Source: Epiperipatus broadwayi (lineage: Eukaryota; Onychophora; Udeonychophora; Euonychophora; Peripatidae). From it: DNA of 64,000 nt. Of the stretch, positions 11,929 to 23,344 are shown in pieces; position 1 is the stretch's first letter, and each line of letters opens with the position of its first letter. A model generated the notes under the pieces. That model did no database searches and was not told where the DNA came from. It saw nothing but the letters and a program-made list of their open reading frames with translations. The stretch is taken from assembly GCA_028023455.1 (NCBI GenBank), contig JAQFVV010006841.1, positions 1-64,000 on the forward strand, read 5' to 3'. Made by a program: the position numbers and the translations under genes.

Positions 11929-13315
11929 GTGATGACATGTGTTATAATTTATATTTCCATTATCTATTTGAATTACTTATATAAACACATTCAACTATTA
12001 GTAATAACACAAAGGCTAAATTGGAATACAATTATTTTCAATTGTATTGCTCTTTTTTTTCAGATATTACAAGACTAACAAATGACAGCTAGTATGAGAA
12101 TTGAATTAGCAACCTATGAATTCATGAATACTAAATTTAAACAAACACTTGACTATCTTCTATTGGCAAACTTTTTAACATAAAGAGTCATTTTGTTTAA
12201 ATCTGCCCCTCCCCAATTAAAAAAATTACAAGGAAAGAAGTGAAAATAGGTTCATGAAAAATATGAATGGCTATGGATATATTTGAACATTGATTTTAGT
12301 AATAGTACATAATAAAATATGTATGCATCTTTAAAAAAAATAAAAATTCTCTTAAAAATAAACATTAAAAGCAAAAAATTATTTTGACAGTTTGATATGT
12401 TCACAAATTTCCAGTATTAAACATTCATCATATACAATAATTATTATTCCCTAATAAGGCTGAATTCAAGAAATAATATTGTAGAGCACATTTTTCCTTT
12501 CCTAGACTTATAAAAATATTTATTTACAAATTACAAGAGAAGTAAAAATTGTGTTTGTTTATCATGATTAAAAAGAGCCCTGAGATTGGAATTAAAGATC
12601 TGCAGGTGGCTTCTGAGCTATAGTTTGCAAGTCTGTTCTAGGATATTTTGTCAAAGATAACAATTATTAGACTTTTTTTAAAGGCAAGACGAAAGAGTGA
12701 TTTCTAAAGATTATGGATTATTACAATAGGTTAACTTATTAGGTTATCTGTCATTATTATAAGAGCATTGTCTTTAAATTTGTTCTTTTTCCCTTTTCTG
12801 TGCAATATTTGTATGTCTTCCAAATTAAATATGTATGATACATGCATGGTTTACTACTTTGGACACTTCCTAATTATTGTTTTATATTTTTTAAAACAAT
12901 TTTGATGGGTCAGCTAGTTTCACTAATATATATCAGTCCCCATGGTACTTTGTACATGCCATTCTTAATTGCCATTATTATAAATCTTCCAATATAATCA
13001 ATAAAATTCTTGCTATAAATGTGATACTATATAAAATTTTATATACTATGAACAATTATACCTAAATCTAGGCAAAACAGAACATCGTTTAATTTTCCTA
13101 TGCAAATGTACCTCTTAAGAGATTTTCTCTAAATGCTTACAACTAAAATCTCCAATTCAGTTTCAAAGAACTGGAAAAAAAAATATTTAGACAGCAAAAG
13201 AGATTTCATTAAAATTTTATATAAGTTTTTAGTCAGCAAAAAAATAAATAAATTCTAATTTATATTTAAAAAAAAAAAAAAAAGAATGCTAAAAGAAGAC
13301 ATTTATAAATGGCTA
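11929..13315. other. AT-rich DNA, nothing recognised
   Basis: No coding frame, inverted repeat or SINE could be supported here. Confidence 0.4.
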
Positions 13316-13800
13316 CATTTTCATTTACCATTGTCAAACTTCCTCCACTTACAACTTTGACATCATCCATTTTTGATAAATACAATAATGATTATTACTA
13401 ATCATTTTCGAAACTAGAGATTATCTCTGGCACAGATATAAACTTTAAACCTCAGTTAAAGATTAATATATATGATTTTATTTTATTTTACACACACATG
13501 GAGTTATTAACCTTTCTCTTTCACAAGTGTAATATCTTATATAATGGCGTCAAAGTTGTGAGTGGAGGAAGTTTGACAATGGTAAATGAAAATGGAGTAA
13601 TTTGCTCTAGATAAATACTTTTCATATAATAAAGATATATATGAGAGATAGTGACCTGGGCCAAATGATGAATGCTGGTTCAGCACGAAATGCAACTTGG
13701 GGGTCATTTGTCTTTTATTATATCTTTATTTAAGTGAATTTAAAAAGAAAGGGGAAGTATGGAGGTGTTTATTATATCTATAAAATTTATACATCTATAC
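13316..13800. repeat. HR3 foldback family copy with decayed hammerhead motif
   Basis: The plus-oriented unit starts near 13540 (GGCGTCAAAGTTGTGAGTGG, AGGAAGTTTGACAATGGTAA). It runs through AGATAGTGACCTGGGCC, the ribozyme-like motif at 13661-13700, and the tail GGGGAAGTATGGAGGTGTTT. The segment 13318-13470 is the same family in reverse (TTTACCATTGTCAAACTTCC), so the copy is a partial hairpin. In the motif the catalytic C3 reads A (ATGATGA for CTGATGA). Stem II is ATGCTG/CAGCAC, GAAA is kept, and the outer stem CCAA/TTGG is intact. The same family recurs at 47575-47937. Confidence 0.8.
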
Positions 13801-13920
13801 GGGCATATCGAATCTCATAATGCTAATAAAATAATTTTAAATATAATTTTATAATAAATAAAATAATAAATATAATATTTAATTAAAATATTTACTATTT
13901 ATATGTAATAACTGCAATAC

Positions 13921-14292
13921 AGGCTTATTATATGCCTGTATCAATATATGTAATATATGGGCGTGACGAGAATCTCGGTCTCAGGGTGGCCTTTGAACGT
14001 TCCATCATCTGATTTTCAATTGAATGGACGGTTGAAGAGTTGTAGTGTGGAGTGGATTGAAACCTGTCCATTAAAGTATGAGGATTGGCTATCTTAATAT
14101 ATATCTGAGCACTTATTGCATATATGTGCAGAGATGATAATCTGGCCAACTGATGATTGCTGGTTTAGCATCAAATACGTATATTGGTGATTATTTATCG
14201 TTTCGACTTATATGTGTTCAAGGATATCAGTTTATGAGATAGAGTGGAGAGTGGTGGGTCGAGTAAAAGTCTGTGCTCATATACCCTTTATA
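13921..14292 (+). repeat. HR1 family copy, nearly full length, with hammerhead-like motif
   Basis: It shares blocks with the fuller copies at 39778 and 55935: GTGGCCTTTGAACG, CCATCATCTGATTTTCAAT, CCTGTCCATTAAAGTATGAG and GGCTATCTTAATAT. The ribozyme-like motif lies at 14146-14187: CCAA, an intact CTGATGA at 14150-14156, a stem II of TTGCTGGTTTAGCAT, CAAA in place of GAAA, then TACGTATA and TTGG. The end (AAAGTCTGTGCTCATA) is a degraded version of the tRNA-like terminus. A short minus-strand frame at 13928-14149 is antisense to this repeat and not a gene. Confidence 0.8.
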
Positions 14293-16761
14293 TTATTTAT
14301 ATGTAAGTGTATTTTATAAATACACATTTAGGATAAGAAAAGATGTATGTGTGTGTGTAAAAGTTAATAAGAATATTAATAATAATAATAAAAAGAGATA
14401 AATATGTAAAAACTATTAAGATGGTATTTTTTAATTTTGCTTTTAGTTTTTTTTTCTTTTAGAAATGTCTTTTAATTTGAAGTTTAAAATCGTTTTTGAA
14501 AATGGGAAGTTTTGCTTAATTTGAAAATCTTTTGACTTTAAATTTTACAATCTATAATTTAATTTAATTTTTTAGGAATGGAAAAAAAGTAATTAATTAA
14601 ATTTTAATTATATTATAATATAAATAGTTTATTGTAATTTATAAGTAGATATTTTTATTTCATTTAAGATAAATTTAAAAATTTCTTTTTTTTTTTTTTC
14701 GCAGATGGACAAGATGTTTATTTTTCCCTAAGCTAATTCAACTGAAATCATGCAGGTTATTAATTGGAGTATTTTGCGATTCTTTTTACCTTTTCTTCTA
14801 TTTATTGTAAGAAAAAAAGTTTTGCTATGAAATGTGAGTACTTTTTGGAATATATATATTTCATTCATAATTTAATTTATATATAGTTTTATTTTTTCAA
14901 ATTAATGCTGAAAAAACCCTCTTTATTATTTGTTTATAGATGCATTTGATTAAATATTATAAATATTTGTAATATTTTTCAGTTTAATCACAAAATTTTT
15001 TAATATTTTTTAAACCCAGTTTTTATATATATATATATTGTAATGGTATAAAAATGCATAAGGTGTGCAAGATTCATCAACTAATCCACATTCAAGTCCT
15101 CAATTGAAAATGCCAAATTGTAATGGATCAAAATGTTTAAAACACTAAAATTATAATGAAACAAAATGCGTAATATTCAACTTATTTGATATACCCTGAA
15201 ACTTGCATCAAATTAAAACGGTATTAAAAAGGTGAAAGTCAACACTTCAAATGGCTCTACAAATTACAGCTTCCAAATCATAACAATATAAATAATAGAT
15301 AAAAGATTGTTATTTAGTACCCTCATGGATATGACTAGCAAATTGTAATATATTATCTTTTAATCAACAGAGCCTAAACATTAAACACAAAATTATAGTT
15401 AACTACAAAATGCATTCTATTATTAATAATCCATTTTAAATCAAGTAAATATTATAAGCTTCACATTTAGATTAACCATAGACTACATCATTGAACTTCA
15501 AATTTAAACAAACTTAGTCATTCTAACCAAATATCGATCTCAATTACATAGAATTATCAATTCTATAACAACATAAAATTATTATCTTTCTAATCAAATA
15601 AATTATAATAAGAAATATCCAAAAAATAATAATTAAAAATTTTATACTTGCATCTAATTATAAAAACCATAATATTTATGCTTTATGAATTATTAAACTA
15701 GATCAAATATAATTTTATCCAAAATAACTATTATATATAACCGTTAAAATATTTACAATGATCTTTTGATCAGTTAACAAGCATGTAATTATAACAAATC
15801 ACTTAATCTAATATACTATAAAATATGTACCTCTTGATATTACCGAACACTAATTTATTAGATTAATTGCACCCACATTAAATAATAGCAATAATATATA
15901 TAAAAGGAAATAACATATAATGATATATGCACTTACCAATCCCATTGTTAATTTCTTGGCTATTTTATATTTATTTAATGTAATAAATGTAATGTCTAAA
16001 TCAATATATAACAATTAAATATTAAAATTACGTAAGTCAATAGGTATGCATGACTAATTAAAATGATGATTGAATCAAGTTTATTTGTTTAACTGAATTA
16101 TATTTATTGATAAGTATAAAAATAATAAATGAATAATAAAATGCATATAAGTTATATTCCAAATAGATACTTATACTGCAAAGATTTGCTCATTTTATGC
16201 ATAATGTATAATATAAAGGAAAATGTTGTTGCATTTACATACATGATTAAAATACAAGAAAGCTAATGATAATTATATAATATTCACAATATAATAATTT
16301 ATTAAAATAAATTAAACAATAAATATATTTATTTGTCTATCTTATTGACATAATACAGTGTTAATAAATAATTGTTTCAATATAATCATTTAAGTCTTCA
16401 ATAATTACAACCTGTGTATACATATGAACAATTTATCAACTTTCAACATAATACCCAATAATACTAATAAAATACAATGCAGTTAAATAAATAAAAAAAT
16501 ACACATTTATATATGAGCCTGAATATACCACTTTTAGTTACGTATTCCAAAGAAACACAATAGTTCAAATGTTCATACTGTAAGCTTCAAATAATTGAAT
16601 ATGATTTATTAATTTAGTCAATGTAGAATATATTATGAATAGTTATCTAACAAAAAATATGTTATCAAATTCCCAATATACTTGAAGTATTATTTTATTA
16701 TCCTCAATATAATAAAACATTTGTTATTGTAAGTAGCAGGCAGATGCTAGCTTCCATTTAT
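14293..16761. other. AT-rich DNA, nothing recognised
   Basis: A GT-rich patch near 14345-14360 and short (AAT)n and TA runs are the only structure I see. No coding frame is present. Confidence 0.4.
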
Positions 16762-17384
16762 AACATATGCTGTAATATTTACTAAGGCAATAAACCTCAA
16801 GCTTGTGCACTTGAAAATGTGAAAGTAGGGACCTCTACAGGTCTTAACCACAAGCTTATGCTTTGGAAGAAAAGAGGGGAACCCTTCTTTACTTCAACCT
16901 ACTTTCTATATAAATAGGTGAAGCTGAAGTGGTTAGATCTGAGAGCATGAAGCTATTCAATACTTCACTGATTAAGTCCACAATTCCTATTACCAATTAG
17001 TACTCGTGAAATCTTTCAATTTATAACGAGTCAATGGAACAATCTTATAGTTAGAAATCTAGTATGATAATTTAAAGTTGTAATTATAAATTTATTTATT
17101 GCACATTGATTACATAAGTAATATTTACTAAGGCAACCAGTGAAGTATTGAAAACTTCATGCTCTCAGATCTAACCACTTCAGCTTCACCTATTTATATA
17201 GAAAGTAGGTTGAAGTAAAGAAGGGTTCCCCTCTTTTCTTCCAAAGCATAAGCTTGTGGTTAAGACCTGTAGAGGTTCTTACTTCGCATTTTCAAGCGCA
17301 CACTCTTGAAGTTTATTGCCTTAGTAAATATTACTTACGTAATCAATGTGCATTAAATAAATTTATAATTACAACATATGCTGT
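16762..17384. repeat. complex nested foldback element with 12-bp flanking direct repeat
   Basis: The block AACATATGCTGT flanks the element at 16762-16773 and 17373-17384. Inside, a segment of about 200 bp (16780-16975, containing GCTTATGCTTTGGAAGAAAA, GGTGAAGCTGAAGTGG and ATCTGAGAGCATGAAG) is repeated in reverse at about 17140-17325. A second hairpin overlaps it: TTGCACATTGATTACATAAG at 17099 pairs with its complement near 17333-17352, and GTAATTATAAATTTATT at 17082 with the sequence at about 17355-17371. The two hairpins share the right-hand arm. There is no coding capacity. The composition of two overlapping stems plus target duplication suggests a foldback that inserted as one unit. Confidence 0.85.
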
Positions 17385-17789
17385 CCAAAAATAAGTTAAT
17401 TCAAATCTTGTATTGAAGTAATCCATCACCATTAAAATATCATATCCTTAAGTAGAAACAATTCACATATATAGCAATATGTTATTAATTTCAATGTTTA
17501 ATAATCAAAATGTATTGCTTATCTGTTACAATTATCTTTCAACAGAGAAACATTAAAATGAATTTAAATTTTTAAGATTTCTTTCTTTTTCCCTTGACAA
17601 GGGCATCAAGAAACCAGTCAGTTTCCCAAACATATACATTCCTTTTCTACTCCATCATTTCTTAATTATCAAACTAACACTGATAAAATAAAATATATAA
17701 AAATGCTCAAACTTGATTCAATGAGAGTTAAAGTATTAGAGATTTTTTTTAATGTTCAGTCTTATTTATACCTTCACAATAGTTGAGAT

Positions 17790-18345
17790 CATATTTATCA
17801 TTTAAGAGAGCACTGCACATAGATGTTTGTATCTAACTCTCCAGCAGTCACCTTTTACCTACTTAATTATCTATAAAGCTATAAGCCCAAACTGAAACCA
17901 GTAATCTTATTAAAAAAACAAAGGGACCATAATATATAGATACTGAACTGGGGTTAGATTTGTATGACTAACAAGTGAATTAGCTTGGATTGAAAACATT
18001 ATTGTGTTTCCATTTTGGCCTCATAGCTTTATAGTTAACTATGTAGGTAAAAGATAGCTATAGGAGGATTGCATTAGATCCAAAAATCTAGGTACGTTGC
18101 TCTAAAATCCATGGTTCCACACTGATAAAATCCATAAGCCAGAAAACTATGGGAATATTATATAGATTGGAATTTTATGCACAAATCTTCTTGCATCCAC
18201 TTTATTATGGCTTGCACTGGAAAGGCAATATAAGAATTTATTCCTGTTCTAACAGCTTGTGTAAGCATAGAAAATGGTGATCATATGATGTTTGAGTGAT
18301 TTAATATCAATCTTACCTATGGGATGAGTGTAAATAAGGTTATTA
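17790..18345 (+). repeat. HR2 family copy (old, partly inverted)
   Basis: The left part carries the reverse-oriented HR2 blocks GAGAGCACTGCACATAGATG and CTCTCCAGCAGTCACC. The right part is plus-oriented: GATTGCATTAGATCC, CACTGATAAAATCCATAAGCC, then AGAAAAC, and the family end AAATGGTGATCATATGATG. The hammerhead region is recognisable (CTGATAA, a short stem, GAAAAC) but its core and outer stem are mutated. Confidence 0.75.
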
Positions 18346-18765
18346 AAAATCAATGATACTATAATAGATACTGAACTGAGATCAGATCTGTATCACTATT
18401 CAAGTGAATTAGTTTGGATTGAAAACATTATTGCATTTCATTTTGGGCTCCTTTATAGGTAATTAAGTTGGTAAAAGATGGCTACTGGAGGATTGCATAT
18501 GTTCCAAAGATCTAGGTGAAGTGTTCTCAGATCCAAGTTTCCTCACTGATGAAAACCACAAACTAAAAACTAGTCTGGAAATATTGCATGAGTAGTCATT
18601 GGATAGAGATTTTATACACAAATCTTTTAGCATCCATTGATTATTATGGCTTTCACTTCGTACTGTATTGACACTTTATTCCTGTTTTAACAACTTGTGT
18701 AAGTATAGAAAATGGTGATCACGTGATGTTTAAGTAGTTTACATTAAAAGAAATAATTTACTTTT
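18346..18765 (+). repeat. HR2 family copy in tandem with the preceding one, hammerhead-like motif
   Basis: It follows the previous copy head to tail and repeats ACTGAACTGAGATCAGATC, the GGAGGATTGCAT block and the family end GGTGATCACGTGATGTTT. The motif at 18540-18581 keeps CTGATGA (18546-18552) and TAGTC before the expected cleavage point. GAAAC reads AAAAC, and the outer stem TCCTCA/TGGAAA has lost pairs, so it is probably inactive. Confidence 0.75.
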
Positions 18766-19386
18766 GTGCCCCCAAAAATTGTAATACACATATAACTAAT
18801 ACTAACATATTTATCTTTCATATATTTAAAAAAAGTCTAAAATAAATTGACTAAATATATATTTAAAGTGTGTTCCATATCTTAGCTGAAGATTAGAGTA
18901 AAAATAAAAAAGCTAATTATTAGATGTCTAGTATTGCTCTATTTTTTATGCCAAAATTCTCATTCGATATATTTATAATTATATAAATATGTGAATTTAT
19001 TTATAGTTGATAAATTGTTACTTTATAATCTGCATACATCCAGTTCATTATTTAGAAACAAAACTTTTTTATAATAAAGATGCATGAAAGAATTTAAAGT
19101 TTGGGCTAATAACAAATTGGAGTCTGCAGTAATTATTGCAAAAGTTTTTTATATAGCAAAGTTATTGAAGATCAATATAGGCGCATTTTCTTATCTCATA
19201 TATATTTTAACAATTTGCATTAACCAATTTACCCAATTAATATTAATTTGTTTTTATTAAACTACTTAGTTTATGTATTATAAATGTAAATTATTTTTAG
19301 AAGCGGGAGAACAAATGCAAAAAAAATTATTTTTTTAAAAAAATACTTCAATAAATTTTGAAACATACTATACTGTACATTATACT

Positions 19387-19582
19387 AAATATAGGGGATT
19401 TGAACTCAGACTTTCAAGCAACCTTCAACTACGTATATTGGTAATTATTTATCTTTTCTACATGTGTGTGTTCACATGTACCAGTAGCATGAGATAGTGT
19501 GGATAGTTGAAGGTTGCTTGAAAGTCTGAGTTCAAATCCCCTATATTTACAATTAAGTTCCAGGTATAAGAATGCCTTATCT
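19387..19582. repeat. HR1 family hairpin copy with perfect 13-bp target-site duplication
   Basis: The direct repeat TGTACATTATACT occurs at 19374-19386 and 19583-19595. The insert is a hairpin whose 42-base arms (left from TATAGGGGATTTGAACTC, right ending TTCAAATCCCCTATA) are complementary. The loop holds TTTATCTTTTCTACATGTGT. The right arm reads as the HR1 3' terminus (GATAGTGTGGATAGTTGAAG, CTTGAAAGTCTGAGTTC). The ribozyme segment is deleted. The duplication shows that the hairpin form itself was what integrated or that it formed during insertion. Confidence 0.9.
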
Positions 19583-19756
19583 TGTACATTATACTGTGGA
19601 ATTTCTAAAACTATCAGTATATAATATATTTAACGTGATATGTCATATATTATTTCAGATAAAAAAATAAATATTTTAACGATTTCTCAAAGATAATTAT
19701 CATTTTGATAATGATAATAATAATAGCATTTTGAACGTTTAAAAATATATATACTT

Positions 19757-19861
19757 GTCTTGCGTTGTTAGCCGAGAGGTATCGCAGCTGCCATGCAAGC
19801 AAGTAGTTGGTTACAGACGGTTGTGGGTTCGCGTCCCGGCCGACGCCATGACATATGGAAA
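19757..19861 (+). repeat. tRNA-derived SINE with 16-bp target-site duplication
   Basis: It is flanked by AAAAATATATATACTT at 19741-19756 and 19862-19877. Box A-like TTAGCCGAGAGGTATC and a box B core GGTTCGCGTCC are both clear, followed by GGCCGACGCC, ATGACATATGG and an A-tail. The TGACATATGG plus A-tail end is shared with the copy at 36324. It is one of the best preserved copies, and transcription by RNA polymerase III from the internal promoter is plausible. Confidence 0.9.
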
Positions 19862-20337
19862 AAAAATATATATACTTTCCAACATTTTCAATGGTAATTT
19901 TTTTTGTTTCAAAAATTAAAGTAAAACAATATTTATTATTTGTTTTAATCAATTATAAAATCTTAATAGAAACTGACTTCGATTTTGATTGCTTTATTTT
20001 AAATTATTAATCCACAATATTTGGAAAAAGATGAGATCAATAAACTCTGAATATTTTTTAAAAGATCTTTTATTTTTTAAATAAATATAAATATTTTTTA
20101 ATGAATATATATAAAATTTTCAAGTGAAGTTCAAAATTTAGTATATATATATTTTTTTACACTATTTCTTTTCTGATACAGAAAATTGTAATAATAAATA
20201 TCACATGATCACCATTTCTTATGCTTGCTTATAACTTATTAAAACAGACAAAACTCTCTATATGTATTGCCACTCTGTGCAAGCCAGACTAATCAGCTTG
20301 TGCATAAAATCCCCATCTAGTGCCTACTCATACAATA

Positions 20338-20379
20338 TCCCCAGACTAGTTTCTGGCTTGTGGCCTTCGTCAGTGAGGA
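20338..20379 (-). ncRNA. candidate hammerhead ribozyme (HR2 type, minus strand)
   Basis: On the minus strand the parts are TCCTCA, CTGACGA, A, GGCCACAAGCC, A, GAAAC, TA, GTC, TGGGGA. Stem II is a perfect GGC/GCC. All core positions fit CUGANGA and GAAA. This is the best-preserved HR2 motif in the window, and cleavage would fall after the C of GTC. Confidence 0.65.
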
Positions 20380-20616
20380 GCCTTGGATCTGAGAGCACTG
20401 CACCTAGATCTTAGGATCTAATGCAACTCTCCAGCAGTCAATCTCTACGTAACTATAAAACTATGAATCTTAAATTGAAAACACCATAATATTTTCAATC
20501 CAAGCTCATTAGCAATTTAAGACTCATAGTTTTGTAGTTAAGTAGAGATAAAAAGTAGCTGCTGGAGGGTTACATTAGATCCTAAGATTTACATGCAGTG
20601 CTTTCAGATCCAAAGC

Positions 20617-20658
20617 TCCTCACTGATGAAGACCACAAGCCAGAAACTAGTCTGGGGA
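20617..20658 (+). ncRNA. candidate hammerhead ribozyme (HR2 type, plus strand)
   Basis: The conserved core CTGATGA and GAAA are both present, and the predicted cleavage is after C at 20652 in the GTC triplet. Stem II is GAC/GCC with one mismatch next to an A-A opposition, so it is the weak part. Stems I and III pair as described for the element. Hammerheads with very short stem III are known from Penelope-like elements, where dimers are usually the active form. Confidence 0.6.
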
Positions 20659-20772
20659 TATTGGATGAGTAGGCACTAGATGGGGATTTTATGCACAAGC
20701 CTTCTGGCATCCATTGATTACTCTGGTTTGCACTGAGTGCCCCTATTGTATGGAGAGTTTTGCCTGTTTTTT

Positions 20773-22689
20773 TGGAAACAAACAGTTCTTACATTTTATA
20801 TTTTGTGCATGTGTGTGTGAAAACTTACATGTTTAAAATTAGATTTAGTAAAATTAGTTTGAATTGATTTAGTTGGTAGGATATTTATTCAATAATATTA
20901 TTTAATAAAAAATCAATTTAAAATTAAATTGAAATACATAGTTTTATGATTAATATATTTTAACTAAATGTTTGTAATATTATTTTAAAACCTGGAAATA
21001 AAAGTGAAGAAATTGAGAAAGACTGAAATTATTATTATTTTTTTTTTTCATTTTTAAATGTTGTTCATAAAGTTTTGCCCCACATTGATTCAAAAATCTT
21101 AGTGTTTATAATTTTTCACTATCTTTTCCAAATTTTCTTGGAAAAACCAAGAAATCTCAATGATAATGGAAAATATATTGAATGCAGACAACCGTGATCA
21201 ATGAGTGTAAAAGTTGAGTTTTGGTAAAACTTGACAGTCTTCACAAATTTTTATAGCAGTGAGGACCTAAACAAGTTAAAAATTTTAAATAGTCATTTTT
21301 GTTTGCCATCTACATGATGATTATCTAGACTAACCAATCTAGGCTTTTGGCCTTTGCTAAATAAAATGACTTCTTTTCATTGTAGTAAGAAGAAGATGAA
21401 TAACAACTTAGAAACCAGAAACCATTTTGATTAAGTAATTCTTTATTTCAAAAAATCTCATTTATTACAGTCAACTATTAGTGGAAAATTGATAAATTAA
21501 CTTATGGAATGCTGTCTCACTACTTCAACAATGAATTGCTGGACTTTTTCAATTAGAATTAGTAGTAAATAGCTGATATATTTGGAGAGGTTATATTTAT
21601 TAACTTCAAATAAGTTGCTGATGTTTATTTTCAAAGTATTGTAAAACATTCTTTTCATTTTAAGAAAATGGGTATACAGTATTTAGTCTCAATATTGTGG
21701 ATTTATCTCATTTTTAATTATGGAAGGAAAAACTTTAAATAATAATTTTTCAACTCAAATATGCCTCTGTAAACTTTGTTGCTTGGAGAAATGCTTAACT
21801 TTAATTCAAAAATTAATGGAAATTACACTGTTTATGAATGATAAACTATTTGCTTGATTGGAATAACACTTAGAACTATTAGCAACATGGATTAAAGATG
21901 AATGCTAATTACTTGAATAAAATTATATCTTTTCAAATGGATTATATTGCTGTGTGTAATAAACTATGAGTTTGTCTCCAATGCTTAAAGAAATATATTA
22001 TGGATTATCAATGTTAAATATTTAAATATCTCATGGATAATGGAATATGAAAGCTAAATATTTAAATGCCACTTCTGAATTATAGATTGTCAAAGCAAAT
22101 ATTAAATATGAAAACATTGAAGTTTTAAGCAATTTTAAAATGGATTAATGTGTTGAATACAACTTATCTTAAATCAACAAGTATAGTATATGAAATTTAT
22201 TAATTTTTATATTGTATCCATAAAAGATTATATTAAAAAATGAAATTAATTGCACAATAAACCTTTTGATTATTTAATGCACTTTATTATAATTGCTTCT
22301 TTAGTAGTTAGTTAATATTATGATTATTATTAATGTAATAAATAATATAATCATATCCTCAAATATTACTATGCTAATGTGCAGGTAATATTTTTATTTA
22401 ATATTATTATTGGTGATATTGAGTGGGATTAAATGTGACTTACCTTAGGTTTAGATTGTATAAATATAAGTAACTATTAAACTTACATAAAATTGTCCTA
22501 TATTGCAATTATTATATGTTTTATGGGTTCTTAAATTTCAACCTCAATATTAAATGGAGTTAATCACTCTAATTTAGATAAGTAGAACTGTGAGGAATAT
22601 TTTATGCATCACTCTTACATGCATCCTAATGATCTAGTTATATTTTGTTAGTAGTGTATTGTATTCCTAACTTTTAAGTCTGAAAACAA
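20773..22689. other. AT-rich, CpG-poor DNA, nothing recognised
   Basis: Very few CpG dinucleotides occur here compared with 36.8-38.2k. I see no coding frame or repeat boundary. Confidence 0.4.
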
Positions 22690-23335
22690 ATCTAGTAAAG
22701 GATCTTGAGGTAAAATTAATAAGCCCTGTGTCATAAATATGATTTAGATATAATGTCTTTAGAGTTATTGGTTAATTGATTGAGTGATGGAGCAGTTCAA
22801 AAGCTTATATTAAATTTATTTTTACATACATTTTTTATGTGCAATCTTTGGAATATAAGGTAGGCTTATTCAGTTTTTATTTTCCACTTGTTGGTCAGGG
22901 CAAGGATTTCTTTTTTTTTTTTTTTTTATAGAATCTCTTTATGGTGTTTATGATTTTTATCATGATTATATCCCATATTTCAGAGGTCATTTGTGTACAG
23001 TTCAATGTTGTTCCTTTTATTGTATTCAAACTTGGGATAGTGTATGATTTTTGTCTAAAAAACCCTTCTGTTCCATATATTTATATGATATTGTGATTAT
23101 TGATCTAGAGTGCATTGCTCCTCTTATATTTAAGGGTTTAATTATCATTTTTAGTCTAGCATGTGGCCCTGCCTTTGCATACATAAGTCCAAAAACTTTA
23201 TTCCTCTATTATTGTGATTTTTCTCCAAGGTCCATGACAATGTCTATGATCACTCCAATTCCTGTTGCATTCTATCAATCTCTGTGTCTGTAGCATGTAT
23301 AAATGTGTCATCTATATAATTTGCATATATTAAAC
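22690..23335 (-). pseudogene. Penelope-like element fragment (RT end and linker), minus strand
   Basis: On the minus strand broken frames give DDTFIHATDTEIDRMQQEL-like coding near 23300-23230, which corresponds to the region after the RT catalytic motif. Further on come LNIRGAMHSRS and SLPYIPKIAHK-like blocks, shared with the plus-strand copy at 23345-24105. Many stops and frameshifts are present, and a poly-T run at 22911-22928 interrupts it. A 243-base open frame on the opposite strand at 23051 is a shadow. It lies head to head with the next copy, about 10-20 bases apart. Confidence 0.7.
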
Positions 23336-23344
23336 TTGAGTTTA

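Larger units (their letters stand above)
20195..20772. repeat. HR2 family foldback with hammerhead motifs on both strands
   Basis: This is a large inverted repeat. The left arm runs from AAAACTCTCTATATG through CCAGACTAGTTTCTGG to ATCTTAGGATCTAATGC. The right arm is its complement, ending GGAGAGTTTTGCCTG. A spacer of about 100 bp separates them. The plus-strand motif at 20617-20658 has TCCTCA, CTGATGA (20623-20629), A, GACCACAAGCC, A, GAAAC (20643-20647), TA, GTC and TGGGGA. The minus-strand motif at 20338-20379 has the same parts with CTGACGA, which is permitted because position 7 is free. Stem I is a 6-bp helix (TCCTCA/TGGGGA, one G-U). Stem III is A-U plus C-G closed by TA. Confidence 0.85.

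Noticed and set aside
19757-19861. A functional tRNA gene
   Set aside because: Box A and B are good, but the anticodon arm does not fold properly, there is an extended variable part, and the copy ends in a shared tail plus A-run inside a 16-bp target duplication. It is a SINE.
23051-23293. 80-codon plus-strand open frame
   Set aside because: The minus strand of the same interval encodes recognisable PLE blocks, so the plus frame is a shadow.
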